Part shown: in pieces, positions 36,001 to 46,405 of the stretch
Layout of the letters: each line of letters opens with the position of its first letter
How positions within the stretch are numbered: the first letter of the stretch is position 1
Assembly: GCA_002633005.1 (NCBI GenBank)
Contig: NMRA01000551.1
Coordinates: 1-64,000, forward strand
Origin: Phoronis australis
Lineage: Eukaryota; Phoronida; Phoronidae
Direction of reading: 5' to 3'
Length of the DNA stretch: 64,000 nucleotides
Translations under genes and position numbers: made by a program
Notes under the pieces: model-generated
The model's database searches: none
Told to the model about the DNA's origin: nothing
The model's input: only the letters and a program-made list of their open reading frames with translations

Positions 36001-37235
36001 TCATTTTTCCAGTTATTTGTGTCAATTGTATCTTTATGTGACTCACAAATCGTCCATTTGCCTTTCAAGGGAATCACTTTCAACACGGATCAAAACTCCA
36101 GTGCACATACATTCTCTCCCTTGTCATGTTGTGTACTTAGTGCAGTTGCAATGTGGCACACAGTTGTTTGTACTTAGTTTGGAAACGTACTTTCTCAAGG
36201 CTATGTACATGTAGGGCCCTAGACAAATGTCCAAATTTGGCTAACTTTGAAGCTTCTTTTTTCAGAAATGGTTGATCTTTTTCATATGAAACTTTCAAAT
36301 TCTATAATTTATGCACTGTGGTGAAATGTCGTTGAAATGTTCCAATTTTGCATGATCTTCATGAAAATATTTTTAAGTTGCATCAAACGAAAATAATGAT
36401 ACTTTATAAAACTGAAACTGTGTTTTTGAGAGTTCACCTTGACCATTCAATCAATCAAATAAAATTTAATCATTTTATTGATACCGTTGTTTTGCTACTA
36501 AAAAATCTTTCTTTTTTGCTTAATTTTACAGAAAGATATGGTCACGTGACCCAATTTATAACAGATCGGTAAAATGTCACATTCATAGCTTTTCCACTTA
36601 CTGATTCCTAGTTGAAATGTTTAGTTTTGTATATATTTTGCTAAATATGAAAACCTGTCATTGAGGTGCCACATAACCTTAAAGCTACGTAGGACCATAA
36701 ACAAATGTCCAGTCATGTCTTAAAATGATTGATCGACTTCATGTAGGTATCCATATGATGTGTTTAGAAAATTGTTCTCCAAAACCGTACTAGGAAGTAT
36801 GTTTGGAATGTTCCGTTTTTTCGTGATACGCCATCAAAAACGAAATGAGGTTAGACGTTGAATATGTGTAAAAGAAGAAAATTGGCCGTGATAGTGATTC
36901 CGCTGTTTTGTTGTCAGTGTGGCTTTCTTTTTCTTAACTTTGACTTACAGACTAGTCACGTATCCGTATTAACAGGATCTCGCTAACATATCAAAGCTAT
37001 ATTCCACCAAGCTTTTGCAGTATTTTTTCTTTGGAATTGTTCTCGGCCGAAAACAGCGGGTCCCGTGCAAATGGTATTCTAAGTGTTCTACGTCAATGAC
37101 TAATCCTGTGTTGGATAGCATAGCTGTTTTAGTGAATTGGAACAGCATTATATGTAAATTGAGTTCAACCGACTTACCTTGGCAGCCAACGTGTGACCAC
37201 AACAACCAAATAAGTAAAGTCGATAGAAGTCTCAT
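23753..37235 (-). CDS. Receptor B: two-CTLD mucin-stalk transmembrane lectin receptor (gene span, 8 exons)
   Basis: Eight exons sum to 2673 nt (890 aa plus stop). Order: signal peptide (1-19), CTLD1 (about 20-162), CTLD2 (about 163-331), a 423-residue Thr/Pro-rich stalk (about 332-755), one transmembrane helix (about 760-780) and a 105-residue tail. CTLD1 has EPN and WND, the mannose-type calcium and sugar ligands. CTLD2 has EPS and WND. All extracellular exon joins are phase 1 except the one inside CTLD1 (phase 2). It is predicted to be a type I cell-surface glycan-binding receptor with an O-glycosylated stalk. The tail has no ITIM, ITAM or NPxY. It lies head to tail with its paralogue Receptor A. 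An extra exon could be hidden in the N gap at 27771-28070. The exon model is read from sequence; the immune role is inferred. Confidence 0.85.
24567..24657 (-). CDS. Receptor B exon 7: transmembrane helix
   Basis: 91 nt, phase 1 to phase 2, bounded by TTTCAG and GTAAGA. It encodes SSLMGAGG, the helix FCLLVLLVLLVVFLA, and the stop-transfer RKVVKQK. Too short to appear as an open frame. It was found from its hydrophobic core and phase, which match the transmembrane exon of Receptor A. Confidence 0.9.
25361..26632 (-). CDS. Receptor B exon 6: Thr-rich mucin-like stalk
   Basis: 1272 nt, phase 1 to 1, bounded by ATTTTTTCAG and GTGAGT. It encodes about 423 residues, mostly Thr with Pro, Ile, Ala and Ser in units such as TTTTTP. 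This follows from an 18-bp tandem repeat (plus-strand unit GGTTGTAGTTGTGGGTGT) that is most regular at about 25550-25790. It starts LIRPKTTSRST and ends with a non-repetitive segment (ILLSEVSNVNTGKTGD, then DSLSPI) before the membrane. It should form a rigid, heavily O-glycosylated spacer. The plus-strand Val/Gly-rich frame over it is a shadow. Repeat number is likely variable between alleles. Confidence 0.9.
27771..28070. other. assembly gap (300 N)
   Basis: Exactly 300 N, probably a sized scaffold gap inside Receptor B intron 5. Confidence 0.99.
28071..28199 (+). mobile_element. right end of a GGCGGATTTAGG-family element
   Basis: Matches 17930-18054, sharing TAATTTTAATTACCGG, AATTAATAAACTCAACATT and CCTAAATCCGCCTATG. 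Its left part is lost in the gap. Confidence 0.75.
28421..28655 (+). repeat. CATGCGCGCACCC-family copy, diverged
   Basis: Shares with 38272-38521 the blocks GTTCAGAGCTATG, TCATTTTCTACTTTTTTCGG and GGGAGCTCGTT. The right terminus is lost. Confidence 0.6.
31125..31280 (-). CDS. Receptor B exon 5: second half of CTLD2
   Basis: 156 nt, phase 1 to 1, ending at CAATACG/GTGAGT. It encodes GTEVGFTNWGPYEPSNREEE (first residue split with exon 4), then QRSQWNDRKCHEPNNFVCQY. The long-loop motif is EPS rather than EPN or QPD. WND is kept, as are the two C-terminal cysteines. The domain is likely to fold, and calcium and sugar binding may be altered. Confidence 0.92.
31546..31896 (-). CDS. Receptor B exon 4: first half of CTLD2
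   Basis: 351 nt, phase 1 to 1, from acceptor ATGTTTTAG to donor GACG/GTAATG. It encodes an N-terminal Cys pair region (IKCEHSDDYCFD), TSCYYFGG, the helix segment WSQAKLACEKK, the second helix PETQKKLIEFIENK, then NYWIGATWKRDADRKWQWTD. The WIGA signature and ordered cysteines identify a long-form CTLD. Confidence 0.92.
34447..34556 (-). CDS. Receptor B exon 3: end of CTLD1 with WND motif
   Basis: 110 nt, phase 2 to 1, acceptor AATTCAG and donor CAGTTTG/GTAAGT. It encodes WYGTYGDTQKRGHYKWNDEN, then VPSKFICQF. It supplies the WND calcium ligands and the last cysteine of CTLD1. Too short to be seen as an open frame; phase and motif both confirm it. Confidence 0.9.
35144..35462 (-). CDS. Receptor B exon 2: first part of CTLD1 with EPN motif
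   Basis: 319 nt, phase 1 to 2, from acceptor TTTTACTTTCAG to donor TTGTG/GTAAAT. It encodes LPRCPHGKQF, LYFEINDNDKKSWFEAKEMC, YNYWIGARTFKRWYWTNGDE, VTWFNWMEGEPNDNGGEED, RIQLW. EPN predicts mannose/GlcNAc-type specificity. The intron follows LW, later than the WTxG position used in the other three CTLDs of the window. Confidence 0.92.
37178..37235 (-). CDS. Receptor B exon 1: signal peptide
   Basis: 58 nt, ATG with A at -3 (AAACATG), ending in phase 1 at CCAAG/GTAAGT. It encodes MRLLSTLLIWLLWSHVGCQ, a typical signal peptide that probably ends near Gly-Cys-Gln. It marks the 5' coding end of Receptor B. Confidence 0.9.
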
Positions 37236-38271
37236 GTTTGCGAAACTAAATGGGGCGTCGTACTAGCTCAAGTGACAAGACACCGGCACTGCTCCGTATC
37301 CTCGCACGTCATCCGGCAAATCTTACTCTCATTTAAATCACGGGCATTGGCCGTGAGAAATGAGTTGATAAGATTCAAATTAAACGCACACGACAAGAAC
37401 AACATTCAGTGGAACTATATTGTACTGCAGGAGGTGACAGGATGTCACTTTCTGATTGGCTAGTTTAAAATTTTGGGATAAGGTTTGTGTTGATCTTATC
37501 TTAATACGACTATAACTCAAAGGATCATTGCCTGCCTGTTACAAAATAAATCTTTACATGATAACGGCTTGTCAGATAGACGTTTATCTCTTTTCATAGC
37601 AAAGGCGTTGTGTTTTTACCCTTCGACACAATAGAAAAAGGACAAGTGAAGTTTCTAAATTACTTTAAACGTTGTAAAAGCATGTTTTCAGTCAGAAATC
37701 TGAAAATATTTATCTTTAATAGGATGAAAATGGAAGTAAAAAAGTCAATTGATGGAATGCGAAAAAATCGACGAAGGTTGATAGTTAGTTATCTAGTGTT
37801 GTTTTCTCCAGATATCAGTAAGTAAGAGGCGAGTAGGCTTTAATCCGCCAATGCTTTTAACGCGCCATTGGAAACTTAAAAGTTTGCGTTTCGGTCGTTT
37901 TTGGGTCCAGGTTCTAATCTCCACAAGTTCCGACTCGACTCAAAGAGCGCAAGCAACAAAATCAGGCTCATCCTGGTCCTAACATGATTTCAAGGCTTAA
38001 AAAGAACTTATTCGATTTGACTATCATTCGAAAAAAAACAGGCCCGCCCGGTTGAACTCTGCCTCATTCAACACCCTATCGGTCATGCAGGGTTGAACAC
38101 TGTTTCATTCAACCCCTAGCTCTGTCGATATGAAAGTTGTACTAAATTGGGTTTGCTTTGCGAATGTATTAGGGTGTTTCGCTGATGATATAGAATTTAA
38201 AGAATTAGTTATAACGAATTGCGTCCAGTTCATGAGTTACAATTCAGCAATGAAATGAAAGTTATTTCGCG

Positions 38272-38521
38272 TCAACCTAAAAAATTGGGGGGGCTCGAAT
38301 TTTTGAGAATGTGGACCTTTTATCAAGATTCACGGAGTACGTTCAGAGCTATGTACTGTGCATTCACCGAGTTTTGGTAGTTCCTGCCTTTTTAGTGGAC
38401 TTTTGTGTCATTTTCTACTTTTTTCGGAGGTTTTTGTCTCTCTGAGGCGGACCTTTTTTGCCCACTTCATCAAATGGGAGCTCGTTCGAGCCCCCCGAGC
38501 TTCCCCCTGGGTGCGCGCATG
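38272..38521 (+). repeat. CATGCGCGCACCC-family copy
   Basis: In reverse complement it matches 23376-23636 (CTCGAATTTTTGAGAATGTGG-like block, GGGAGCTCGTTCGAGCC, GGGTGCGCGCATG). The left terminus is diverged. Confidence 0.65.
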
Positions 38522-39884
38522 GTTTACATGGATTTGTTGTCAAAGGTTTATAAAATGGTCAAAAACTACTTAGAAGAATTGTCTTTGGTGTGCAAATTGT
38601 TAAATATTTTTACAACAGTAGACGCATACTTCATACAGTTTGAGTGCTATATGCAACAATGTGGGAAAACTCATCCCTATAAAATGCCATGGCTTCTTGT
38701 CAGTTGATGTAGTTGACATATCCGATAGCAGTCGTGAGGTTAATCCGCTATTATCGGATTGTTTAGATTCTTTTTCGTCCTTGTCTGTGACGAAACTATT
38801 TCGCCAAGGGTACAATTTAGCTGAAACCCAGGGATCCGTGACCTATTTAAATATGTTGTGCAGCATACTTGTAAAGACGCCGGAAAACGAGAACGTGATC
38901 TAGAAAGCATTACTAAGCAAGACATTGCTGAAGTGGACTGGGAAATTTTGTTAATTACAGCCTACATGTACGGGTGGCAAAGTTTTTCAAGTTCATGAAA
39001 ATGAAATTCTATTTTATTCGTTATGGCGACTAATTTGTGCAGCACGAGAAATTCAAAGGTAACTTCAACTTTCTTGATTTAAATTAAAAGAGGGAAGAAG
39101 GCACCGGCTGCCAAACCCTAATATTAGCTGTGACAAATTATTGTTATTATTATTATCTGACTAAAATCTCTCGATATGGTTACTGTAGTAATATCAGTTT
39201 TGAGTCAACTAGGCTAAACATTTTTATTCCATGATAAGACATTGCTTTCTGGTCACGAAAGTTATCTATAGTAATATTGGCCGTAAACTGCGTGATATTG
39301 TGGAGCAACGATGGTAGGATATAACAACTTTCTTATTAAATCGCTGTCTATGAAAAAATAATTCAAACTGTCAAAATAGCAAGCTAGATGTCCGCAGCCA
39401 TTTCACTAGCGAGTCTGTGTTGTCGTTCTCTAGGATAGTGTTGGGTTATCAGGTTTGCAAGGTACATGTAGGATCAACTATTATCAAAATCCAAAGCTCA
39501 ACAATTGATTGCGGGCTATCTCAATCTATTATAATGATTTCGCTCTCTTTTCTTTGAAAGGGACTCGCCCTTATTAACAGAACAATTGGTGTTTTAAACA
39601 ATTAAAGTTGTTATCAATAGTTATTTATCGTGTGTCCGTTAGATGAACTCGGTCCTCAAGGCACTTGTGAGCTCCATAACAAAAGGTATTGTTCAGGGTA
39701 GAGTTCAGTAACGCTGGAACAGTAAGACATCAAGATATTGCCGCGTATTTCAATGCGAGCATGTGACTTTAGCTCGAGGCAGCTTTGCCCTGTTTTGCTC
39801 ATTGTGCGTTGTTAGGTGGTCGCCCTTCGCGGCTATTTGGTTTTACCAGGCTAGGATTAGTGAGCAATGCGTTGGACATGGGCG

Positions 39885-40101
39885 GCGCAGCACTGAATTA
39901 AGTGGGGGTTATAGCATTAAAGTGAACCCACAAGGTAAACGAAATAGAGGCAGACCACGAATGACCTGGAGAAGATGTATCACCGATGACATGGAGAAGT
40001 TAGGATACTCGTGGAGACAGCTAGAAGGAATCGCCCATGACAGAACAAAATGGAAATCTCTGATTCGTGGCCTATACCCTGGTAGAGGTGACAGGCATTG
40101 A
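39885..40101 (+). pseudogene. reverse-transcriptase C-terminal relic
   Basis: The frame encodes KRNRGRPRMTWRRCITDDME, then KLGYSWRQLEGIAHDRTKWK and LIRGLYPGRGDR. This matches the common C-terminal tail of non-LTR retrotransposon endonuclease/reverse transcriptases (GRPxxTWRR ... LGxSW ... AxDRxxWR ... L). No polymerase motifs lie upstream, so this is a 5'-truncated remnant. A short motif (CATGGGCGGCGCA-CACTGA) occurs both just upstream (about 39878) and downstream (about 40145). Confidence 0.7.
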
Positions 40102-43012
40102 TGATGATAGCCCCCCAGCCCCCTATGCTGCGCTCCACCCATCTCCATGGGCGGCGCAACACTGAAATAAGTGCATGGGAACTTTGGCGCTCCCCGATCC
40201 CACAGCCCCCTATGGTGCGCTGTCCATGATGGATGGCTCGTTTGGTCTTCGGAGCTGTTTCCACGAATAACGCGCTAAGACCACTAACTGGTTCTTGTTA
40301 CTATACCACTATGTCTGGGGATACCTGACAAAAATGCATATCTTACAGAAAGCACACTAGATGGCCTTTCTCATGGACAATGAAACTGAATAATGAAGCC
40401 ATGCTCTGTGCCTTGAAATGGTATGTCCACCGGGAAAAAAAAACATTCGAAATGATGAAGAAAATGACGAAAAATTGGTAATTCGGATTTTTTTCTCCAA
40501 AATGACAAATCTATAATTTCCCCGGTCCCAGAGTGGACTGAGGAGACTCCAACGTGTTGACAGCTAGATTCCAGAGATTTAGGCAAAAATACCAACAAGT
40601 TTTTTAATTTCCACTCGTCTGAAGGGTACCTGCCTGTAATTGCAGCAAATTAAAATTTCTACCTGAACAAGCAAATAGTTACTTTCAAAATTGTGGAATT
40701 TCCAGATCCGGGCAAAATAGGGTAGAAGCCGTGTGGATGGACTTTTTTCAAAACAACTCCAAGGACAACTGAACCCATTTGCGGCAATCCCTACGTGTCA
40801 CGTAATTGAAATCAAACCTGGCTCACCGCGTTGTTTTTTCATTTTGGCGGGACCTAAAGAGGTCCGAAACGTGGCTTTAGACTTTGAAAATAGACATATT
40901 TTCCCAATCTGCTTCACACTTGGTTTGAAATAAACAAAAAATAGCAAAACTCAAAATTGATTTCAGGGCATTTTGCCCAAGGCTTGGATGGATTCAGTAA
41001 ATCAAAAGACGTTCCTGGGAAATCTTTTTTAAGGATAATTAAGAGTTAAGGGCAATTAATGAGGTACAGGAAACCAATAGTGCAAGAAACTGGACACGTT
41101 ACATTCTGAGTATTCGTACGGCGTTAGAAATCAAGTGAACGTACAAACGATGTATTTTTATGAACAGTTTTTGTTGAACATGGCGTTACATTTATTTTTA
41201 ATGGTTACTGGTCGGATATAGTTGTCATTGTGTGTGTGATCGAGTCCTTCCCTATTTGATGTTTTCGTCATGGTGGCCCTTTATGGACCTTCCATGAAGA
41301 TATCTCATGAGAGACGAAGTACCGGACAATTGAAATGTGTATATTCTCATTCTGTGATTCGAAAATGACGCCTGCAATATTGATTTTTAGCTTTTCCCTC
41401 TGCAATGACCCTGGGTCAACTCTTACATCAATTGATGCCCGACACGAAATCAGCGTTTATCTATTAAGGCTATTAAAAATGAACCGTTGTATTCAACAAA
41501 ACTTGTTTCAAGGAAAATTTGTTGCCGAAATATTTTGATTTTATGAATAATGCAAAGACTTAGATTAAAAGGAAAAAATCACTTAAACTGGATTGTGACA
41601 AGGTGTTAAAAACCCTAGGTATTACTTGCAAGTTTTTTTGTTTAGCACCTTCGATTTAAGTTGATAAAATAGAGCATTAGTTTCAGCTTTCGAACCGCGA
41701 ATTTCCGTAGATAAGCCCATGGGCGTGTATTTGGAAAATGAACAATTTTAGGCGTTTTAGCCAGGGCGTTTATTCGGAAAAGGGGGCGTGTTAACGGAAA
41801 GCCATAGTTTTTCTTGACTTAACACTATTTTACTTAAAGCCGCGTTTTTGATTTTTTGTTAATAAATGCACAGATCCCCAACACCTTGTTTGTTTTTATA
41901 AATCATAAATGCTCCACAAAACTGAATTTGTAACAATAAGTTGATGCTGAGTGGGATTTTTAGAGGAAAATTTTTAAATTAACGTCTCACAGTCTGGACA
42001 CTTGAAACCACAAGTTGTAACACCAAATAAACGACCATAGGCGTGTATTTGGCATAATTTTCTGAATAAACGCCCATGGGCGTTTCATGGGGTGGGCTTA
42101 TCTATGGAAAACCCCGGTATGATGAAATGAATAATACTACTGACGCCGGTTACGATTGGCCAGTAATTATAACAAAAATGAGAAATCTCTCAGTTTGTTT
42201 GGACGAACTGTAAAACACGAGTTCACGTCCATGTAAGTGAGTGAGGGAGGGGGACCTATTGAAGTAGGCTAGGTCGTGTTAACACCTTAAATGTGTATCT
42301 TCCAAAGAGTTTCTATGGGACTAAATTGATTTAGTTACCAGACCAGGTAAAAACGAGTGTAAGCGCATTGTAAAACAACTCTATTGACTCACGCATGAGA
42401 AATTTGTCGGCTTATCTGTGTGCATGGCTATTTGTTGCATGTTCGATGTAAATGTTTTCATAGCCTAGGTGACACATGTCTCTAGTTCCGTCCCAACTCG
42501 CAATGTGCGATATTCATTTTTCGAAATGTGACCCTCGATCTTGACGACTACTTCGGCACTGGGTCTTCGTAACAATATCATAAGCCCCCCGAGCACAGCA
42601 GAGCACCGGGCCCCACCAACACATCTGCTCATAGCAATAAAACTCGTGAATTTGCAAACTTCATGAATCATCTAAAAGTTCACGTGTCCAAACATCTCCG
42701 CTGTATTCACATACTGTACTGAGGGAATGAATTTATTATGGGGCGCTGCTTTCACCATTTTCTTGTTATTGCGTTAGGCATGCCAACCGTGTATCCAGGT
42801 ATTGCGGTCTGTACATGTATTTGTCTTAAAATGGCGAAACGGTACTTGATCACTAAAGGATGCCATGAGCTAGTGGACATTGCCTGATTGTTTAGTCACG
42901 AATTTTTTTTATTTACTAAGTTATCATTTCATGTTTCGGGTCTCATCTTCCCTTGGTGAGTCGGTGCACGCGTCCAATGAGCTCATTGGTCGGTCGGTCT
43001 GGTAATAATCCT

Positions 43013-43150
43013 TAACCGTTATAGGATTCTATTTCCGCTACCCTCAAGAACATCGAAACCGACAGCAACTCAAGAAAGCGCTTAATCCGTTAAGAATCCA
43101 TCATTGACAGTTCAACATAGGCGAAATATTATTCGTATTGTTTATTTCCA
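43013..43150. repeat. TTACC..GATAGGATTCTA-family MITE fragment
   Basis: Contains TTATAGGATTCTATTTCCGC followed by TACC and the conserved inner block CAACTCAAGAAAGCGC. The opposite inverted end is not clear. Confidence 0.5.
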
Positions 43151-43976
43151 TTGAGCAAAAAAAGTCAATGGCCCACAGTACAATAATAGCGTTCAACCTC
43201 ATAAAACTTAAACATTCAACACTATTCTGCACAGCCTTTCAGTATAAATTTTACACTCTTCCATCGAATGAATGAAAATTATCACGGTTAGAAACCGTCA
43301 AACACATACGGTGCATAGCGTACATCTTCCTGAGGTTATGGAATGCATCACAAACAAGAACAAAATGCAATTTGTTTTCAGCACAGTTGATCACTCTCAG
43401 AAATGGCGCATTCTAACATCATAGTCCATTATCAAATGCCTACCACTCTCAACTAATAAAGCCGCAAAATGTCCCTAGGCATCTTCCTTCTTAGCATCGC
43501 GGGCTAACTAACAGTATAAATACCAACTTTTTGATGGACTTAGGAGAAACAGGACTGAGCTTAATTGCGATGAAATGAACATCACAAAAATGAAGCGGAG
43601 CATATTTGAGCGAAAATTGTTAAAAGGACCCGTGAACTACATATTTAACACTGCAAAACTAAAGAGTTAGGTTTTCTCAAAGCCAAAACCTGATGGAAAA
43701 AATATTTTTCTTCAAAATGCCGGCAAAAATCAATAATGATTCGTGGAATGATTCCGCTAAGGTTTCCATGTTTTCAAACGCAAGGTCTTCTAAAACGGTT
43801 AATGTTAACTTCACATTTGGCGAAAAATTATGTGGCCTTACTGTCCCGTCCACTTTCATATAAAATGCATGTGAATTGGTTTTTGTTTTTTATTATCAAA
43901 TAATTGTAGATAAGATGTATGGTTTGATCGAATGTCTTGCTGAAATGGACAATTGAAATTAATTTAGATTTTTACT

Positions 43977-44022
43977 GTAAGGAAAGACGTCACAATTTTT
44001 AAATTGTGACGTCTTTCCTTAC
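43977..44022. repeat. perfect 22-bp-arm hairpin
   Basis: Two 22-base arms (GTAAGGAAAGACGTCACAAT plus TT, and the exact reverse complement) are separated by two bases. Each arm contains GACGTCAC, a CRE-like octamer. Confidence 0.9.
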
Positions 44023-45442
44023 ATTTAAAAATGATTGTGGATATCAGTTTTTGTCTTTGTAACTCACGCTCCGTGAATAGTTCCTTGTTTGAAAGCGTAC
44101 GTGTGCATTTGTACAGTCTGTGTGTGTTGTGCTTGGAGGTATTGTGTAAAACTTTTTAGGTTTCCAATTGTTTTTCATTTAAATTTGTTTCTTGATTTTT
44201 GTCATAGACCCAGAGTCTAGTATCTTGTCTTCATTGATAATGGACTTTTGTACAGACATTGTCCTAAGTGCAAAAATGACGACGTGCATGATGCATGAAG
44301 GACCAAATAGAATTTTTTTAAACCGAGATTGAAAAATTCGGAAATCTTAGATGTTTTGATTTCTCTTTTTTCAATTTCTCCGAAAATTTGAAAATCAGAA
44401 AATTGCGTCAATTTTTTATTTTTCGTTTTGTGAAGAAGATGAAAAGGGAACACTAATTCCACTTTTAATTTTCCTAACATCAAAGGTTTTGTGCAAAGTT
44501 CAAAGTGCAGAGCGATAAATAAGGGGGGATTGAGCAACATGCTCAGATCTCTTTGGATGTCAACCAGTCAAACGTTTTAGCCGATCAATGAAATGGAAAC
44601 ATTGGTCCGGACCACAGGCCCAGTCAAGTACATTTAAGGTAATCCTTCTCTGTTGGCTCGTCGCGTCGCTCTAACCAATGAAACGACAGTATTGGCCTGA
44701 CCGTTGGTAAACACTGTGTGGAAATTGAAAATCGAAAAAATGGAGACGATTTTGAATTCCTGAACTCTCTGCTTCGCAAGGAAATCGAAAAACGCAATCA
44801 ACTCGATTTTAGATCTATCGGTGTAAGTTGCAATTCTGATCATATTTTAATGAATCAACAGTTGACTCGAATTTCTAATTTTTATTTTTAGATTTTTTGG
44901 AGAACATAAAACACAAAAAAAAATAAAATTTGGTTACATTTTCTAATTTTTTTCAATTTCGTTTTGATAGAAAAATCGAGTTGGTCTTTTCATACACAGA
45001 CCGACATAAAGAGATTAAAGAAACATATTTATTTACTGGGATAATGGATAAAACAATACGTTCAAGAACTGGGCCCTCACGTACAAAACGGTTTTGTGCT
45101 AAAAAGATGAAAAGTCAGTAATATGTAACGTAAAGCAGGCAAAATATTTTGGTCACGTGACATGCTTCGTAAACAAACATAACAGCAGAACTCGGGGTTA
45201 TTTTTTGACTAGTTATCGTTTTTATAAGTTCCGGGCTACAAATTACGTGGATGTTTGAAGTCATCATATTCAAGTTCAACAAACAAAGACAGCTTACCGT
45301 AAGTCGCGAAAAAGAAGTCATGCGGCTTCGTGTGATATGTGCCGAAAGAATCTCGTCATCTATGTTTCATTAGGAAATGGGTAATCGTCAAGAAATTTTT
45401 TCTCAAGTGAACGTGTTTCTGTTTTGCAAACATTTTGGCCTG

Positions 45443-45620
45443 GTCTGCACGCCACCTGTTGGGCACATCGCGTGGTCTAAAGAACTCGGGACTTTCTACT
45501 GAGTGTGCAAACGATCTAGTCCACTAAGATATCGGAACCACCAGTGATCTAGAGCACTACATGGTTAACAGAAGTCCCGGCTTCGAGTCGCGGTGGGGAC
45601 AGAAATTTTTCCAGGTGTAT
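45443..45620 (+). repeat. tRNA-derived SINE-like segment
   Basis: Starts TGGTCTGCACGCCAC as at 11521. It then contains AGTGATCTAGAGCAC (A-box-like) and CCCGGCTTCGAGTCGCGG (B-box-like) about 30 bp apart. Not a full tRNA. Confidence 0.5.
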
Positions 45621-46004
45621 ATTTAGGTTGTGATATGTCCAACAGGTATTTGCATTTATTTTGGCCGCCAATTAATCATTTACATATCCGTGTGTCTGTT
45701 GTGTTTCGTATTCCCGAATGTCAATAGAACCAAAATAATGTGACTTAACAGCTGTGGTCTTCTTCATGATTTACGTTTAAGACATCTTCAATATAATAGC
45801 TGATAACACTGAGTTTTGACTCATGGCTGTCAATAAGTGGTTCTAAATCACCCAGCTAAATGTATAACTAAAAAAAAAAACAGCACGACGGAAATTCTGT
45901 GATTATATCCAAACAGACGTAACGTTAGACATAATCAGCGAAACACTGTTCACATCTCTACTATCTTTGCAGGCTGAAGGAACGTCAAAACTGTTGACAA
46001 AGGG

Positions 46005-46405
46005 TTATTTAGTCAGAGAGCGCCACGCAACTTGATTGTCGCAAAACGTCACCTGGTCGTATTCGCTTTCAGAAGGTTTAATGAGATATTGACCTGAATG
46101 ACATAGACTGTCGCACATTTGATCACGCGTCTTTTGCACGTTGGCGGACTCGCTGTAACGCCTGTCCGCTAAGTAACCATGCACGTCTTGGGGAATTTCA
46201 TAGTCATCATCATTCGGTGGAAACTGGTTGTTGTTGCCGGTTCCCTGTCCCTCACGTTGCGTAATAGCGTCACGCCCTACTGCGTTGCCGGAATCATTGT
46301 AATTATTCACTATGCTCATCTCGTACTCTGAATGCTCTGCTTCGGCTCGCTTTTCGTCATCATATGAAATCTGCTTCAACGACGAATTGATGAAGGGACG
46401 TTTAC
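46005..46405 (-). CDS. Receptor A exon 11: Tyr-rich C-terminal tail
   Basis: 401 nt from acceptor TTTTCACATAG (phase 1) to TAA at 46005-46007. Eight tyrosines occur in SYDDE, SEYEMS, NNYNDS, DDYEIP, HGYLAD, RRYSES, GQYLIK and SEYDQV. SEYDQV fits the ITIM consensus [SILV]-x-Y-x-x-[ILV]. DDYEIP suits an acidic SH2 target. Direct joining to the transmembrane exon would give an immediate stop, which is what led to exon 10. Confidence 0.88.

Larger units (their letters stand above)
37236..46004. other. spacer between Receptor B and Receptor A
   Basis: About 8.8 kb that holds the Receptor B promoter side and the Receptor A 3' side. Apart from the repeats listed separately I see no further gene. 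I could not pick out a TATA box with confidence. Confidence 0.5.
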
